Part shown: positions 35,220 through 47,619 of the stretch, piece by piece
How the letters are laid out: every line of letters starts with the position of its first letter
How positions within the stretch are numbered: the first letter of the stretch is position 1
Origin: Nephrocerus scutellatus
Taxonomy: Eukaryota > Arthropoda > Insecta > Diptera > Pipunculidae
Reading direction: 5' to 3'
Assembly: GCA_947095585.1 (NCBI GenBank)
Contig: OX352762.1
Span: 92,974,249 to 93,038,248, forward strand
DNA length: 64,000 nt
Program-made: the position numbers and the translations under genes
The notes under the pieces: model-generated
What the model was told of the DNA's origin: nothing
The model's input: the letters and a program-made list of their open reading frames with translations, nothing else
Databases searched by the model: none

Positions 35220-37346
35220 AGGTTAGGTTAGGTTGAAGTGGCCGTCAGTCAAGACCGACGCACTTAGACCATGAAGGTCCGTTGTGATACCACAAGGATA
35301 TAGATAGTTGAACCAGTTGGAGCTTCGTATAAAGCGCAATAGACTTTTAATGCCAATTTGGTTTAGGTCGTTGAGATCGTTGAAAAAGAACGGTCCCTGA
35401 TGGAGCTTACGACTATTCGAGAGGGCTGGGCACGTACGAAGTAGATTGAGAGTGGAAAAAACTCCTAGTCTTTCTGCATGCTTGCCTATGAGACAGTGTC
35501 CAGTTATGACACCTATAATGGCACTAATGTGCAGTCTGTTTTATGAGATCAAACTCTTGGAGCGTTTCGGATCTAGCTTGGGCCAGATCTGCTTCGTTGC
35601 TATGCAAGTTGTACCGTTTGACCATCTATAATTAGTTTCTATTATAGCATCCCGTTTAAACATGAGTTTGCACGTAGCGATCGGCATGCCTAGTGAACCA
35701 TATTCAGGCAATAGGGGTAATGTGGTTCCATGTTTGGCGAATGTCTCTATGTTCCGGCACCCAGCACAGGTGAATGTTGAATTGCTCCGCCATCTCCTCA
35801 AGAGACGATCGGCAATTAAATTAGTGGAGACTGATTCCATGGACTTAAGCGCAGCCTGGCTATCCGAGAAAATGTGGATATCCTAAACAGATATGAAATT
35901 ACTCTTCAGCCAAGACAAGACTTCCTTAATAGCCATGATTTCCGCTTGGAAAACACTAAATGTGATCAGGAAGACGGAAAGAGAGACTTAGATTTAATCT
36001 TTTTGAAAAGACACCTCCGCCAACCCCTTCATCAGTTTTCGACCCGTCTGTGTAGAAGTAAATTCCTTCATTTTCCAAGTAGATACCTTCCTCCGAAGAA
36101 TACCTGAAGGGGATGGTGACCTGGAAGATTTTGTTGAAGTGGAGCTGTGGAATGGTGTAGTCTAAGTTGACAAGTGGAGTCCTGACTGAATTCAGGATAG
36201 AAGAGTGGCCGAAATCATTCACGGTCCACTGAAAGATTGCTCTGAGGCGAGTAGCCGCGCTTGCAGCCAGTTGTCTGCCGAAGACGTCGAGTGGAGCAAG
36301 GTTGAGCAGAATGTCCAGTGCAGCAGAGGGAGTTGAAGGAAGCGCTCCGCTCACACAAAGACAAGCTGATCTTTGGACTCTGCTTAGTTTGTCGGGATTG
36401 ATCGCTTTATCTAATGCAGTTCACCAAACAGACACCGTATAGCAGAATAGGTCTGACTACTGCTGTGTACAGCCAATGAGTAATATGCGGTTGGAGACCC
36501 CATTTACTTCCTATGGCTTTTTTGCTTGGGAAGAGTGCCACTGTGGCTTTTCGGGCTCTTTCTTGTATGTTGGGTTTCCAGCTCAGCTTCCTATCCAGAA
36601 TAAGACCAAAATATTTGGCCTTATCAGAGAAAGTCAAGCTTGTGCCCTTGATGGACGGAGGGTTGACAAGTGGGATTTTGTACTTCCTCGTAAAGAGGAC
36701 AAGTTCGGTTTTTTGTGAGCCCAAAGCAATTTGTCCTTATCAATTATATCTTGAGATATGGTATTATACCTAATTGATCTATTTAGATCAGTGTTGTAGG
36801 TAGTATGAGAGCTATCTGGGAAATGGGTATCTAGAAGCAGATTAAGCGATTCTTCGCTAAAAGTAGTCCACGAGCCATCAGCTTTTTCAGACAGCTAGGC
36901 ATTATTGAATTTGTTGAGAGGATTTTCCTGAGCCTTGATGCTTCCGAAGCCTCTTCCATTCTGCCACAGAAGAGTCTCCAGGATGCGCGTTTGGCTTTCC
37001 TCAATTCTTTTTTATATATAGGTAGAATAAGAGAGCAGGAAGCGGACATAGCTCTATTTAAGGCCAAGGTGGGTTCCTTGACCTTATTGTCAAGCTCAAA
37101 AAAGTTAGTGGGAGCATAACTTGTCCCACCGTTAAGATGACGTCTAAACGTATCTCTATACTTGAGTCAATTGGTTTTGCGATAATTTCTGAACACTGAT
37201 TGGCAAGGGGGTTCATCGTCCAGACTAAACTGAATGTAACTGTGATCTGAGAAACCTTCCAGTTTAGAATTTTGTGGTGAATTGAGTTGGAAACAAAGGG
37301 TGATGTCTAGGACCTCTTTTCTATTTTTGGTAATGAACGTGGTTCC
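35220..37346 (-). mobile_element. RNase H-bearing LINE with (CCTAA)n tail, internally deleted
   Basis: Reading minus: end of endonuclease (GTTFITKNRKEVLDITLCFQ, SDHSYIQFSLD), KAKRASWRLFCGRMEEASEA, then a gap where most of the RT is missing, TELVLFTRKYKIPLVNPPSI, KYFGLILDRKLSWKPNIQER, RNase H start YFYTDGSKTDEGVGGGVFSK, and a decayed C-terminal part. The 3' tail is cctaacctaacctaac. Bracketed by gtcccagtt at 35211-35219 and 37347-37355. Confidence 0.85.
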
Positions 37347-37560
37347 GTCCCAGTTGATTTTGACGGAAATCGGCCAACCGGAAGTGGCAGTTTAATTGGA
37401 CAGTTTTTCGACTTTTTGCAAATATCACAAAAAGTATTGCACTTATGTTAGTGCAAAAAAATTTAAAAAATTGTAATGTGCATTCACTGAAGATTCCTGA
37501 CCCGACCGTAAAAGAAAGTCATATTGTGCCCACAGCTCCATTTTTTGGCTACCTATTTCC
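37347..37560 (+). repeat. Dispersed repeat R, right part
   Basis: cagttgattttgacggaaatcggccaaccggaagtggcagt and ccgtaaaagaaagtcat-ttgtgcccac, complement of 41225-41385. Confidence 0.8.
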
Positions 37561-37564
37561 ATGC

Positions 37565-37798
37565 AATAATAATAATATTCGGCGCGACAGACCGTTGCGT
37601 TGAAGGGACCTACAATTTAAGGCCGGACCCGAACGGCGAATTGAGAAGCTTTCCTGACAAGTTATTACTCTCGGAACGTTTGTCACCCATTCGCGAGAGT
37701 TGAGAGACCGTTAAAAATACTTTTGGTGTTACTGGGATTCGAACCACGAAACTCCTGCCCAGTAGCCACGCGCATTTCCACTGAGCCACGGCGCCCAC
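37565..37798 (-). mobile_element. tRNA-derived SINE, internal deletion
   Basis: Plus strand starts aataataatattcggcgcgacagaccgttgcg and ends ccactgagccacggcgcccac. B box gggattcgaaccacga and A box ccactgagccacgg (as complements) are present; about 70 bases of the tail are missing after gttgcg. Confidence 0.85.
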
Positions 37799-38249
37799 AT
37801 TTCCGTTCAATAGTTATAATAAAAAGAAAAGTTCCTCAATGTTTCGGCGATTTCACGATATGATGATCCTCATCTTTGTACGCAATCTGATCTTCTAAAA
37901 GTATACATACTTCGTGCTTTTCGAAGTCCTACACGCTTCAACATAGTTTAGCATATTACCCAAATTTTTTTTTATTAAAGTTCCCTTTCGGTTCCGACAA
38001 ATTTACGTGCGCTAATTCCAATTTTCGGTCGTTTTACTCATCCAGGTAAACGAACAACTGAACTTCTGGTGGTAAAATGTGAATTAACATTTGCACTTCA
38101 AGGCGAAAAAACGGAAGGCGTACCTACAATGCGGCGCGTGTTTAGGTGGGATCCCAAATTTATCGATTCCGCGTCAATCTCTGACAGGTTTGTGGCGAAT
38201 ATTGCGCAAGGACATGCATTCCTAGTTATATCGCTTTAACCCATGAACT

Positions 38250-39680
38250 GAACCCTTACGAAAAGCAGGTAAGGTTAAAGTTATGTGGATGACTTGGCGA
38301 TTTTTATTAGTGGTAAACACAGCACGATCATTTATAGTGTCATGCTTTACTACACGTTTTACAGGGGAGGAGTAGTCCTTCTCTGCTGCAACAATCCTTG
38401 CAAAACCGTTCTAGTGCCTTTTACAAAAATAAGACTAGCCAATCTAGGACCTATCAGAGGCACCACTTTATTAAATTCCTTAGCTGGAATTCTCATATCA
38501 AGTCCACCATCGAACGCGCCACTAGGGCCATGTGAGCCAGTAGTCGAATTTACAGCAGAATCCAAAACGATCAGTGGATGTATACAATGATGGTTATGCC
38601 CATTATCACGTACGCGGCCATCTTTTGGTGGTCAAAAGTTCTTGAACGGATAACGGCAAATAAGCTTCAGAAGCTCCAGAGATTTGCCTGTCTCGTTATA
38701 ACGGGTGCTATGCGTACTTGACTTACGGCAGCATTGAAGTTGTCGTTGGGCTTTTTCCCTACAAAACTTCATTAGGAAGACGACCGGTAGATGCGGTATT
38801 AAGCTGCAAATTTCTTGACTTAATTCCCGAAAAGGACGTGTTTTGCACTATCCCCAACATAATGGTCAGGGACTACTGTTTCGGTAGGTTATTTTAGGTA
38901 GAAATATTGGCCCGTGCAAACTAGTCTAATGGTGTTCCGGCACTGAACGCTAGGGTTCACAGATTGATCGAATATGGGATCTGGAGTTGAGTTCTATGGG
39001 AATGAGTCCTACGATTTTCTAGGCTGAACTCCATGCCATCGAGATCTGCGCTAGGATAAACTATAGTAAAAGGGCGATAAAATATATATATATTTTAAGA
39101 TAGCCAGGCAGCACTTAAAGCGCTGTCGTCCAACTTAATGGACTCTATATCAGGCTGCTACGATGCACTACAATCTCATGCCAGACATAACACGGTGCAA
39201 CTCGGTTGGGCCCTGATCATCAAGGAATTGTAGGCAATGAATCTGCAGATGAACTAGCTATGGCTGGTTCAGAATCTGCACTCACACTTATACATAGGAT
39301 CTGAAGCATACTGTGGTGTCAACTAGGCTGTCGCCACAGCGGTGGCTAATAATTGGGAACACAAACTTCTGCTAGCCCACTGGGCATGGGAAACTGTCTC
39401 AGGGCTGAGGCAATCGAAGCAATTAATCAGACATACAAGAAAATCTTTAATATTGACAAGGATAGCTTTAGAAAGGTGCTTTTCTACAGGTTACTGTGGC
39501 TTGCTGCATCAACTTAAAAAAATTAAACCAGGCTCGTATACGGTATGTAGGTTCAGCTCGGAAGTTGATGATTTGAGAAACTTTGCTACTAAGGACATAC
39601 TAATATTTATGAGGCAGGCGGTAGATCTTAATTTATACAATAGATTTTTATGATACAATATATCTTTTCAGGTCACAGAT
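38250..39680 (+). mobile_element. Second copy of the I/LOA-group LINE, heavily decayed
   Basis: Parallels 21.9-23.4 kb: MPIITYAAIFWWSKVLERIT, RFACLVITGAMRT, then a decayed RNase H (DSQAALKALSS equivalent near 39100) and WAWETVSGLRQSKQLIRHT. Stops throughout. Confidence 0.75.
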
Positions 39681-39836
39681 CAGCGAATGCCATTTTTGAC
39701 TCAACGGATTCCTAAATAAGCGAAATTGTTGCATATTTGCATGTCAGCAAACTTAAACCATTCACAAAGTACTATTACACCCACAAAAATTGACTGATTG
39801 CTGCGGTTTTCAAGCTGAAGCGGTAATTGGTTCATA

Positions 39837-40145
39837 ATAATAATAATAATAATAATAATATTCGGCGCGACAGACCATTGCGGTCCAAGGCCTAACTTCT
39901 CACGACCATTTGTGCTGCGCATGTTAATTTTTGGACACAAATGGAAGTGACCTACAATTTTAGGCCGGATCCGAACGGCGAATTGAGAAGCTTTTCCGTG
40001 ACAAGGTATTACTCTCGGAACGTTTGTCACCCATTCGCGAGAGCTTGGACACCATGAAAAATACTTCTGGTGTTGCTGGGATTCGAACCTGAACCTCCTG
40101 CTCAGCAGCCATGTGTACTTCCACTGAGCCACGGCGCCTACAATT
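39837..40145 (-). mobile_element. tRNA-derived SINE, full length with target-site duplication
   Basis: Complete copy: (ATT)n tail at the left (plus strand aat repeats), body, B box ggttcgaatccc (complement) and A box at the right ending cgccta. Flanked by a perfect 15-base direct repeat ggtaattggttcata (39822-39836 and 40146-40160). Confidence 0.9.
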
Positions 40146-40160
40146 GGTAATTGGTTCATA

Positions 40161-41129
40161 CCTTTTCTTTAATGATGCTTGGATTGCAGTCACAGTCAAT
40201 AGAGATCGCTATGTTGACCATGTTGACTGACTGGCTTGGCTTGGAGCATATGTGCCACACACCTGGACAAACAATCGAGTTATTGCAGTAGAAGTTCGGT
40301 ATCAGTGTTACCAATCAATTGGCCAATAATTTTTTTTTTGGTTTTTCCAAATCCACGGTATATGCCAATTAAGAGAGAGTATCAACATCGAACACGAAAT
40401 TGCTGGCATATCACCTCATTTATGCGCAAAAGTCATGAAAGGTTCGGTTTAGCGCATTCAATCGTGCTCTTAATGAACAGCCCATTACAAGTAAACTCGA
40501 AAATCGTCGGGTTTTTGTGTCGTACTAGGTCGAATTAGAAGCACTAATGTCAGAAATTGATAGCAAGCGTCGAGCAAATAATGCGTGACATCTTCAATAG
40601 CCAACACCAAGACTACGTCATGAATGCAGAAAAAACATTTCATGTACGTATACATTTTACAAGTTAATTAGAAAGGACTCTTTTAATTAACTTGTACCCT
40701 TACAGTAATAGCGATTATTTATAGCGGTACTCAGAGGTCATTGTAGCGTAACAATGCTATATTCTAAATGAATAGAGTTTATTGCAGGAATCCTAGTATG
40801 TTTTCAGATAAGCGTTGAAGACAGCATATACCTCATTAGGGGTGACTTGACCTATGATCAAAAGGAAAAATCATCAATATATCATTTACAGAAAGTAGAT
40901 AGGTCTTTTGAGAACGAATGATTGAATTTATATTCGCAACCTGCAGCTAGCTTGCTCCACATCCAACTAAGGCTGTGAGAAACTTTATATAAAAAGGTGG
41001 GTTCAAAAAATTAGATTGCTGTTGACGGCAGAAACAAAACAGGAAATAAGTTAATGCAAAAAAAATTCGTTTTTCGCAACACGCGTCATACGTGGTGTTT
41101 TGAACTTAGATAATCACAAAATATCAACT
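40161..41129. other. CAP intron, nothing recognised
   Basis: No supported feature. Confidence 0.5.
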
Positions 41130-41510
41130 CTCTAGGTCATGTGGAAGGTGGTTAAAAAGGACTTAAGAAAAGTCGAAAAAAATGCAACTCATCACAAGCG
41201 ACACACGAGAAACTTACCATACTCGGAATATAAAAAAATGGTGGTGTGGGCACAACACGACTTTCTTTTACGGACGGGGCCGGAATTTTCAGTAACTATA
41301 TATATTTTTTGCATTTTCTCATAGTAGTTTACTACTACGACTACCACTTCCGTTTGGCCGATTTCCGCCAAAATCAACTGGGCCCTCCCAATTTATGTAA
41401 TTCAGCCGTCTGGGCTGTAGAGTGGACACAGAGGCACAGACACACAGGCAGACAGAGATTTTTTTTTTTGCTTTTTCTGACTCAGGAGATACGGTAATGA
41501 TTTTAAAAAG
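41130..41510 (-). repeat. Dispersed repeat R, uninterrupted copy
   Basis: Contains the joined sequence ccgatttccgccaaaatcaactgggccctcccaatttatg without the LINE, so it shows the state of the repeat before the insertion at 35220. Confidence 0.8.
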
Positions 41511-42781
41511 AGTCAGATCAGAGCAGTCAAACTACAACAAATTTAGTTAATTGTATAACTTCCATGATGTGTTCATGGAAAAGTACCCACGACAGTCGAG
41601 GTTATTTCCTTTAAATTCGTTTAAATTCGTTAATAATTTTTCATTTATTAACGCAAAGGATAAGCGATTGCAAGAATGATGGAACCTCTTTCTACGAATG
41701 CGCAAATATTTGCTCATGAAATTTAATATTATTACGCTACTGCCTGCAAATTAAGAAGTTCGAGTATTCAGGGTGGTATTTGTGAATGTTAGTGGCAGGT
41801 CCTCATTGATTAAATTCCATTTACAATTTCATGCAACGCTCCATCCAAAGGATGCCAGTTATTTGCAGATTGCAGCAGGAATTTCTGATGGATCTTCAAG
41901 AAAAAATGCGAATTGCGAAAATACAGTCAGAGAAAGTCGCAAGGCAGAGAAAGCAAAAACTCACCTTTACTAATTAAAATTTAATGAGTTTTCGATTATT
42001 GCGAATCGGATCCATGAATGTCGTTTTAATTATCTTACTGTAGGGAAATTTCAAGTTACTTAGTGCTTTCCACGGAACGACGGCAACGAAAATCGAATCT
42101 TTTCATTAAGACGATTAATTCATTTTATGCAAAACGAATGACTGCATTTATAACTGAATGCTGATTTGATGGAAAAAGGAAGCACACTTTTTTTTAAATG
42201 CCATCGACAACATATGCAAAACCTTTCTATTAACTTAGGATTATTTGCTGCAAGTAATCCGGTAAGGTATTTTAAAAGGTGAAAGCTGACACTCTTCCGT
42301 TCAAATCGATACCTATCACAATGGAAAAAAACCAAATTATCGATAAGTACACATTTAGTATCGTTCGTTCGAAAAATTATTAAAAAATGCAATAAAATGC
42401 TGTCAAGGATACTCATGTCATCAATTCAACACTGGAATCCTTTTTTTTTGCGTTCGATAAATCGAGCAATTGACACGTTTTGTATTACCTGTTCGACGTT
42501 CGACTGGATATATCCTTGCACTCGGGGAAAAAAAATAGCGCGACTTAAGTGATTTTTATTTTGCAACAAATTCGACGCTCACTGATGTGTACTGCTTTGC
42601 GATACAACTATCTATGATCTGCAGGATGAAAATTTTCCAAACGATTTCAAATGATGGAATCAAATGGAGCAGATTGACAATGGACGGGGGTTTGTTGCAC
42701 CCACCCAATAACACAATACACACGCATATAAACTGATGATGATGACGATGATGATGATGATAATAAGCCGGAAGTGCTCAC
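41511..42781. other. CAP intron, no confirmed coding
   Basis: A strong minus-strand donor AAAG|GTGAGT (41960-41965) follows a possible acceptor CCTACAG near 42034, but the sequence between is closed in all useful frames; it could be an untranslated exon. Confidence 0.4.
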
Positions 42782-42860
42782 CTATCGGTTTTTGTCCGAA
42801 TTTTCTAACAATTTGGGCCTCAACTATGCCGCCCGTAAGTTTACCACAAAATAAGACCAT
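42782..42860 (-). CDS. Possible alternative first exon of CAP
   Basis: An ATG at 42860 opens 26 codons (starting MVLFCGKLTGGIVEAQIVRK) up to a strong donor ATAG|GTGAGC. It ends in phase 1, the phase needed to enter the CAP exon at 29681 or 50561. There is no acceptor-like sequence directly before the ATG, as expected for a first exon. The sequence has no recognised domain. It could instead be a chance ORF in a long intron; phase agreement alone has a one in three chance. Confidence 0.35.
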
Positions 42861-44039
42861 TGCAAAAATGCTACACTTTCACGTACGTACTCGTACACAT
42901 GTGAGCGCGTGTTTGTATAGAAATCGACTGGTTCGCTTTGAACGGTTCCACACTTCCGGTACGGCGGAGAGCAGTGATCACAAAACAAATCGATCGGAAA
43001 AACTACTCGAACGCGCACAGAGGGTGGGGAATAACTTAATTCGATTTGCTAAATCGACTCGAATTGGAAATGAAATGAATTTTATTTGAATTAAATGAAC
43101 GCAACATCATCCCATAAGTATAAGCATGGGTAACTAAATGGGGTGGCCATCAAAGTGGGTGGTGGCTTATGTTATCGCATAATGTGCGCTAAACGACCGA
43201 TTGACGAGATGTGTAACATTGGTCGTTGTGTGGCAGAGCCAGAGGAAGCGAGTCAATAGCATAGTAAGTGAGGCTAAACGCTCAGCTGAAAGCTGCAGGA
43301 GTGCCCGACGTCGTGCCAGTGTCAAATTAAATTAGTTGCTGGCCCCCTCATGAGTTCATCAATCAGTTCGATTCGCCTAACGAAATGCAAATTTAACTCA
43401 CTGGCTCACTTAATGTTGTCGTTGGTTTTAGAGTTGGCATAGCAGCCAAATGGAAGGCTTTGCCTCCCTCAAGTGTTTAGTTTTTTATTTTTTAACTTTT
43501 GATCATTGCAGATGTCCGAGACATTCAATTGGTCGACATTTAAAAAAAAACCAATTCGTGTTTTCCCTTCCTTCTCTTCCGATGTGTTCTTTCGTATGGG
43601 TTATTGGCTGTTACTGTCTTCATCGGATTAACTGATGCATTTTTGTGCAGTGAGTGTACAGCGCCAATCGTTGCCCTCATGAGTAGTGAGACATCAACTT
43701 GGAATTTGTCGCATATGCATTGTGTCAAGGCTCAAGAGGGATGTTACGTATGAATGTGTGTTGTTCGTTGAAGTGAGATTCTCTTTGAAACAGTGGCAAC
43801 AATCCAAATAATGCCATTTGGGATGGTGGTAAACTTGTCAATATTCCTCTTGTTTACTAATCCAAATGCAAGTGCATGTTAAAAGTGTTTTAGGTCAGCA
43901 AGTTAGAATCTGTTGTCTTATATAAAGGTAAAGAGAGTTGGACAAATTAGGAATAAGATGCTCTACTATTACTATAAAGCATTTATCCGCCAGTACTTAT
44001 CAATCTATATAAAATGAGGATTGATAAGGATTTTGCTCG
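42861..44039. other. CAP intron, nothing recognised
   Basis: Unique-looking sequence; no transposon or exon seen. Confidence 0.5.
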
Positions 44040-44940
44040 GTAAGTTTTTTGCGGCAGGTTTAATGGGGTGTAGGCCAAGCGTACGATGCCAAGGATGGCG
44101 AAAACCACGACGCCCAGAAACCAGGATGCCAAACTAGATATCATCGGGTCGAAACCGGGACTGGTTGAAAGATTGCAAAAGAGGTTAGCGCGATGCCAAT
44201 TATCTTATCCATAAGAAACTACAAAAATAAATCTTTGGAAACAATGTGCAAATTTCCTCATAAGATGTCTGAATTGAAACAGAGGTAGATGGTATAATAA
44301 CAAAATATTAATCTGGCATAACAGCTATCCAAGAGATGCGGTGCAAAGGGAATAGTGTTCGACAAAAAGCGGATTATGACACTTATTACAACTATTCATC
44401 ATCTATTCGGGTTTTGTTTTGAGTTGGAAAGAAGTGAAAGCATATTAGAGCAACAAACGAATAGTCGTAAATGAAGGAAATTCACGCCTGCTAGGAATTT
44501 CCCAGAAAATAAAATAAAAATTCTTTAATTCACCTAAACGGGAACTCCATTTGTCTGCTTAGCATGATGTCAAAATCACTCTTCTGGCGGATTTTAACGC
44601 AATAATATATCAAGAATGAAAATTAAACCTCTAAGTTGGTGCCCATAACTTGCATGAGAATTCTTAAGACAATGAACCACGATGCAACCACTCGCTTTTG
44701 AACAGATGGAACCAATCAAAATTAGATAGGCCGTCCCCACAAGCCAAACCTGAACTAATCAACATTGGTTATAACGTCGACTCATGCTATCTTGACCGTA
44801 TGGTGAAACCAGCGCAAATTGCATGACCGGAAATGACTAAATCCGCGAATCATTTTCAAGACAACATGGCTGCTCTCGCAAGATACACCGCGTTGCAAGA
44901 AAGGTCAAAGACAATTTGACGGCCGATTTTAAAGACATTT
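44040..44940 (+). mobile_element. RTE-like LINE fragments (family A)
   Basis: 44080-44190 has the C-terminal words RPETRMPN and SGRNRDWLKD; 44320-44400 has ITAIQEMRCKGNSVRQKADY, the endonuclease Glu region. The order is reversed against the element, so these are two joined remnants. Confidence 0.65.
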
Positions 44941-45341
44941 TGTAGTTTCTTTTTTTTATAATGTACACACGCTAAAGGGATTTGCACCCTTATAATGCAC
45001 AGCGTGGGCGTTAGGAAATTAGGGAGAAGAAAATATGAGATGTCTACGCACGTGTGTCTGAAATGACGGCAGAATGCGGAAACACAGAATCAGGCAATTC
45101 ATTCCACATCAATATTGTGCGGCTAAAGAAGTAATCTCTAAATTGGTTAGTACGTCCGAAGATAATATTAATAGTGGACCCGTGGGCTCGAGTTGAGGCA
45201 CGTGTATTACGGATGGGTTCGAGAATGGGCTGGATGTAACTGGATATTTCTTTTGAATATCTCATGTGAAAAAAGCGATAAAAAGTGACAAGCAGGAACA
45301 TTACTACGATGTTCAAGCTATTCGATTGTTTCCGCGATATT
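44941..45341 (-). mobile_element. CR1/Jockey-like LINE, 3' part
   Basis: Minus strand: HRSNV...LSLF, RYSKEISSYIQPILEPIRNT, FRDYFFSRTILMWNELPDSV, a typical CR1 ending. Its upstream continuation is at 46421-46587. Confidence 0.8.
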
Positions 45342-45354
45342 TACGTCACCAATA

Positions 45355-46407
45355 CCACCATAACAACACCAGTGTTATATTATGCTTTAAAAAGGTTTTC
45401 GGACAACAATACCCTCCAGAGAAGACTGGAAGAGTGGATCTGTAACTGATAACGAAACAATTCAGTTTTTCACGGATGGCTCTAAGCTAGACGGTAAAGT
45501 AGGAGAAGGAGTCTTCTGTGACAAGCTGAAATTAAGCATCTCTGTTCGTCTACCTGATCAATGCAGCGTATACCAGGATGAGGTGATATCGATTGAGGAG
45601 GTTATGAGTTGGCTGAAGCATAATGTACTATCTTCAAAGAAGATTATCATTTATGTGGACAGTCAGGCGGCCATAAAATCGTTGGAGGCGGTCTCACTGA
45701 AATCTAAGGCGGCATTGACCTGTCACTCCTCTCTTAACGAGATGAGTGAACAGTTCAATATAAGGATTATATGGGTCTCGGACCACACATATGTTGAGGG
45801 GAACTGAAGGGTGGACGAGTTAGCTAGACGTGGTACGACTCTTCAGTTGGATAGGGCGTCATAGGGGAGTAGGTAGGTAGGGGAATAGGTAGGGAGTCAT
45901 ATCGCGACACTAAAATTTGAGCTTAGGAAAGAGGCAGAAACAATAACAAATGTAAGGTGGGAAAACACCGCCACTTGCATTATTTCAAGACAGGTCTGGC
46001 CAAAGCTGGTCTTGAAGTGCTCAACTTCGCCTATTTTCCTACAAAGACGTGAACTAAGAACGGTTGTAGGGATAATGACAGGACACTTCCTTCTAGGGAA
46101 ACACGCGAGAAGGATTAGTGTCGAATATAATGACTTCGCTGCATGGACGAGGAGGATGAGGAGACCATAGAACATCTTCTTTGCTCATGTCCGGCACTAA
46201 TGCACAGAAGGCACAAACACTTAGGTAAGCGGTTAATGAATAACCTATCAGATCTCGAAAACGGCAAAGTGCAAGATATACTTCGATTTATTAAGAGTTC
46301 TGAATAGATCTTCTGAAAATAAACGTCTAAGATCCTGTGGTAACACAAAGGACCGCGAATGGTATAAGTGAGCATTAGCTGCCACCGCAACCTAACCTAA
46401 CCTAATA
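45355..46407 (+). mobile_element. RNase H-bearing LINE with (CCTAA)n tail, inserted in CR1
   Basis: 5' truncated: RNase H QFFTDGSKLDGKVGEGVFCD, IIIYVDSQAAIKSLEAV, VDELARRGTTLQLDRA, then a Cys/His region ETIEHLLCSCPALMHRRHKH, ending in cctaacctaacctaata. Flanked by tacgtcac[cg]aata (45342-45354 and 46408-46420), a 13-base duplication with one mismatch. Confidence 0.85.
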
Positions 46408-46420
46408 TACGTCACGAATA

Positions 46421-46587
46421 AGTGTTAACGCGCGGTTTTGAATTCTGTCTAGTAGATGGAATGTGGTCTTGAGGGCACCTGCCCAGACAATACAGTTGTA
46501 TTCAAGTTTAGGGCGAATATACGCCTTGTAAATAATAGCCAGATCTGATGAGTGAAGCTATATGGATGAGCAATTTTATGAGGGGCC
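46421..46587 (-). mobile_element. CR1/Jockey-like LINE, part upstream of the nested insertion
   Basis: Minus strand reads AIIYKAYIRPKLEYNCIVWA then LKTTFHLLDRIQNRALTLIR, which continues into the part at 45341. Confidence 0.8.
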
Positions 46588-46601
46588 AAATGGTAGTTTT
46601 G

Positions 46602-46883
46602 TGGGCGCCGTGGCTAAGTAGGCAAGTGCATGGACTTCTGAGCAGGAGTTTCGTGGTTCGAATCTCAGAAATACCAAAAGTATTTTTCACGATCCCATCT
46701 CTCGCGAATGTCTGAAGAACATACGAGAATAATAACATGTCATGGAAAGCTTCTCAATTCGCCTTTCGGATACGGCATTAAATTGTAGGTCCCTTCCATT
46801 TGTGTGAAATAGTCGCGCGACGCTAGGCCCTGGACCGCAAATCGCAATGGTTTGTCGCACCAAAATATTATTATTATTATATT
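46602..46883 (+). mobile_element. tRNA-derived SINE, full length
   Basis: A box tggctaagtaggc (46611-46623), B box ggttcgaatct (46655-46665), body and (ATT)n tail. Short flanking repeat aaatggta (46588-46595, 46884-46891). Confidence 0.85.
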
Positions 46884-47039
46884 AAATGGTAATTTAGGTC
46901 TCCACTAATGACCGTCTACCAAACTATATACCTCTATCAAGCATAACAGGCGTTTTCAACAGATAAATCAGCTAGAAAAACTATAAGGCCCCATGATCTA
47001 AAGGCAACATCGCTACCCTGATAAAATTGGGCGGAAGAA

Positions 47040-47600
47040 AAGATGCCAAAAGACTTGTGGTTTGTGGAGAAGAATCCTATACACAAAAAAGAAGATATTT
47101 CAAAAATCTGACAGGAGGAGATGGAAAAATGTATTGCATTTCAGAACATCAGCCGCTCACAGAAGAAAAGCAAGAGTAGAACTTTATAAAGCCATGAGAA
47201 AAATCGGCATTCGAAATAAACTTACACAACTATGTAGGATTTAAGTAAAGATATTTGGATCACTGTTGTAAGCAGAAGATCTACCACTGGCCCGTAATTA
47301 AGGTGGGGTACTAATTGAATCTGGTGAAATACTTTACCAAGAGAGCTAACTGTAGCAGCGAAATGGTAGCAAAAACAACTTGCTTGCTTAGATTCAACAA
47401 AGACTCTTAAGATCCAAAGCCTTCACATATATCAACGTTGCTTTAATTTTGATTCAATACTTGGGTGTCTTAGAAAAAACATTCTAAACTCTTAGTAGCG
47501 TGCGAGCGGAAAGTCTTACAGAGAATCGTTGGCCCGTATATGAGAAAAGACAATTCCGAAGATTTTATAATGACTTAGGACTACTACGGCGATAACGTGA
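47040..47600 (+). mobile_element. RTE-like LINE remnants (family A)
   Basis: RVELYKAMRKIGIRNKLTQL at about 47173-47235 is clear; the rest is decayed beyond a sure frame. Confidence 0.6.
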
Positions 47601-47619
47601 CAAGAATCTTACTCGCTGG

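Noticed and set aside
46611..46665. Functional tRNA gene
   Set aside because: A and B boxes belong to the SINE; no full cloverleaf with a proper anticodon arm is supported.
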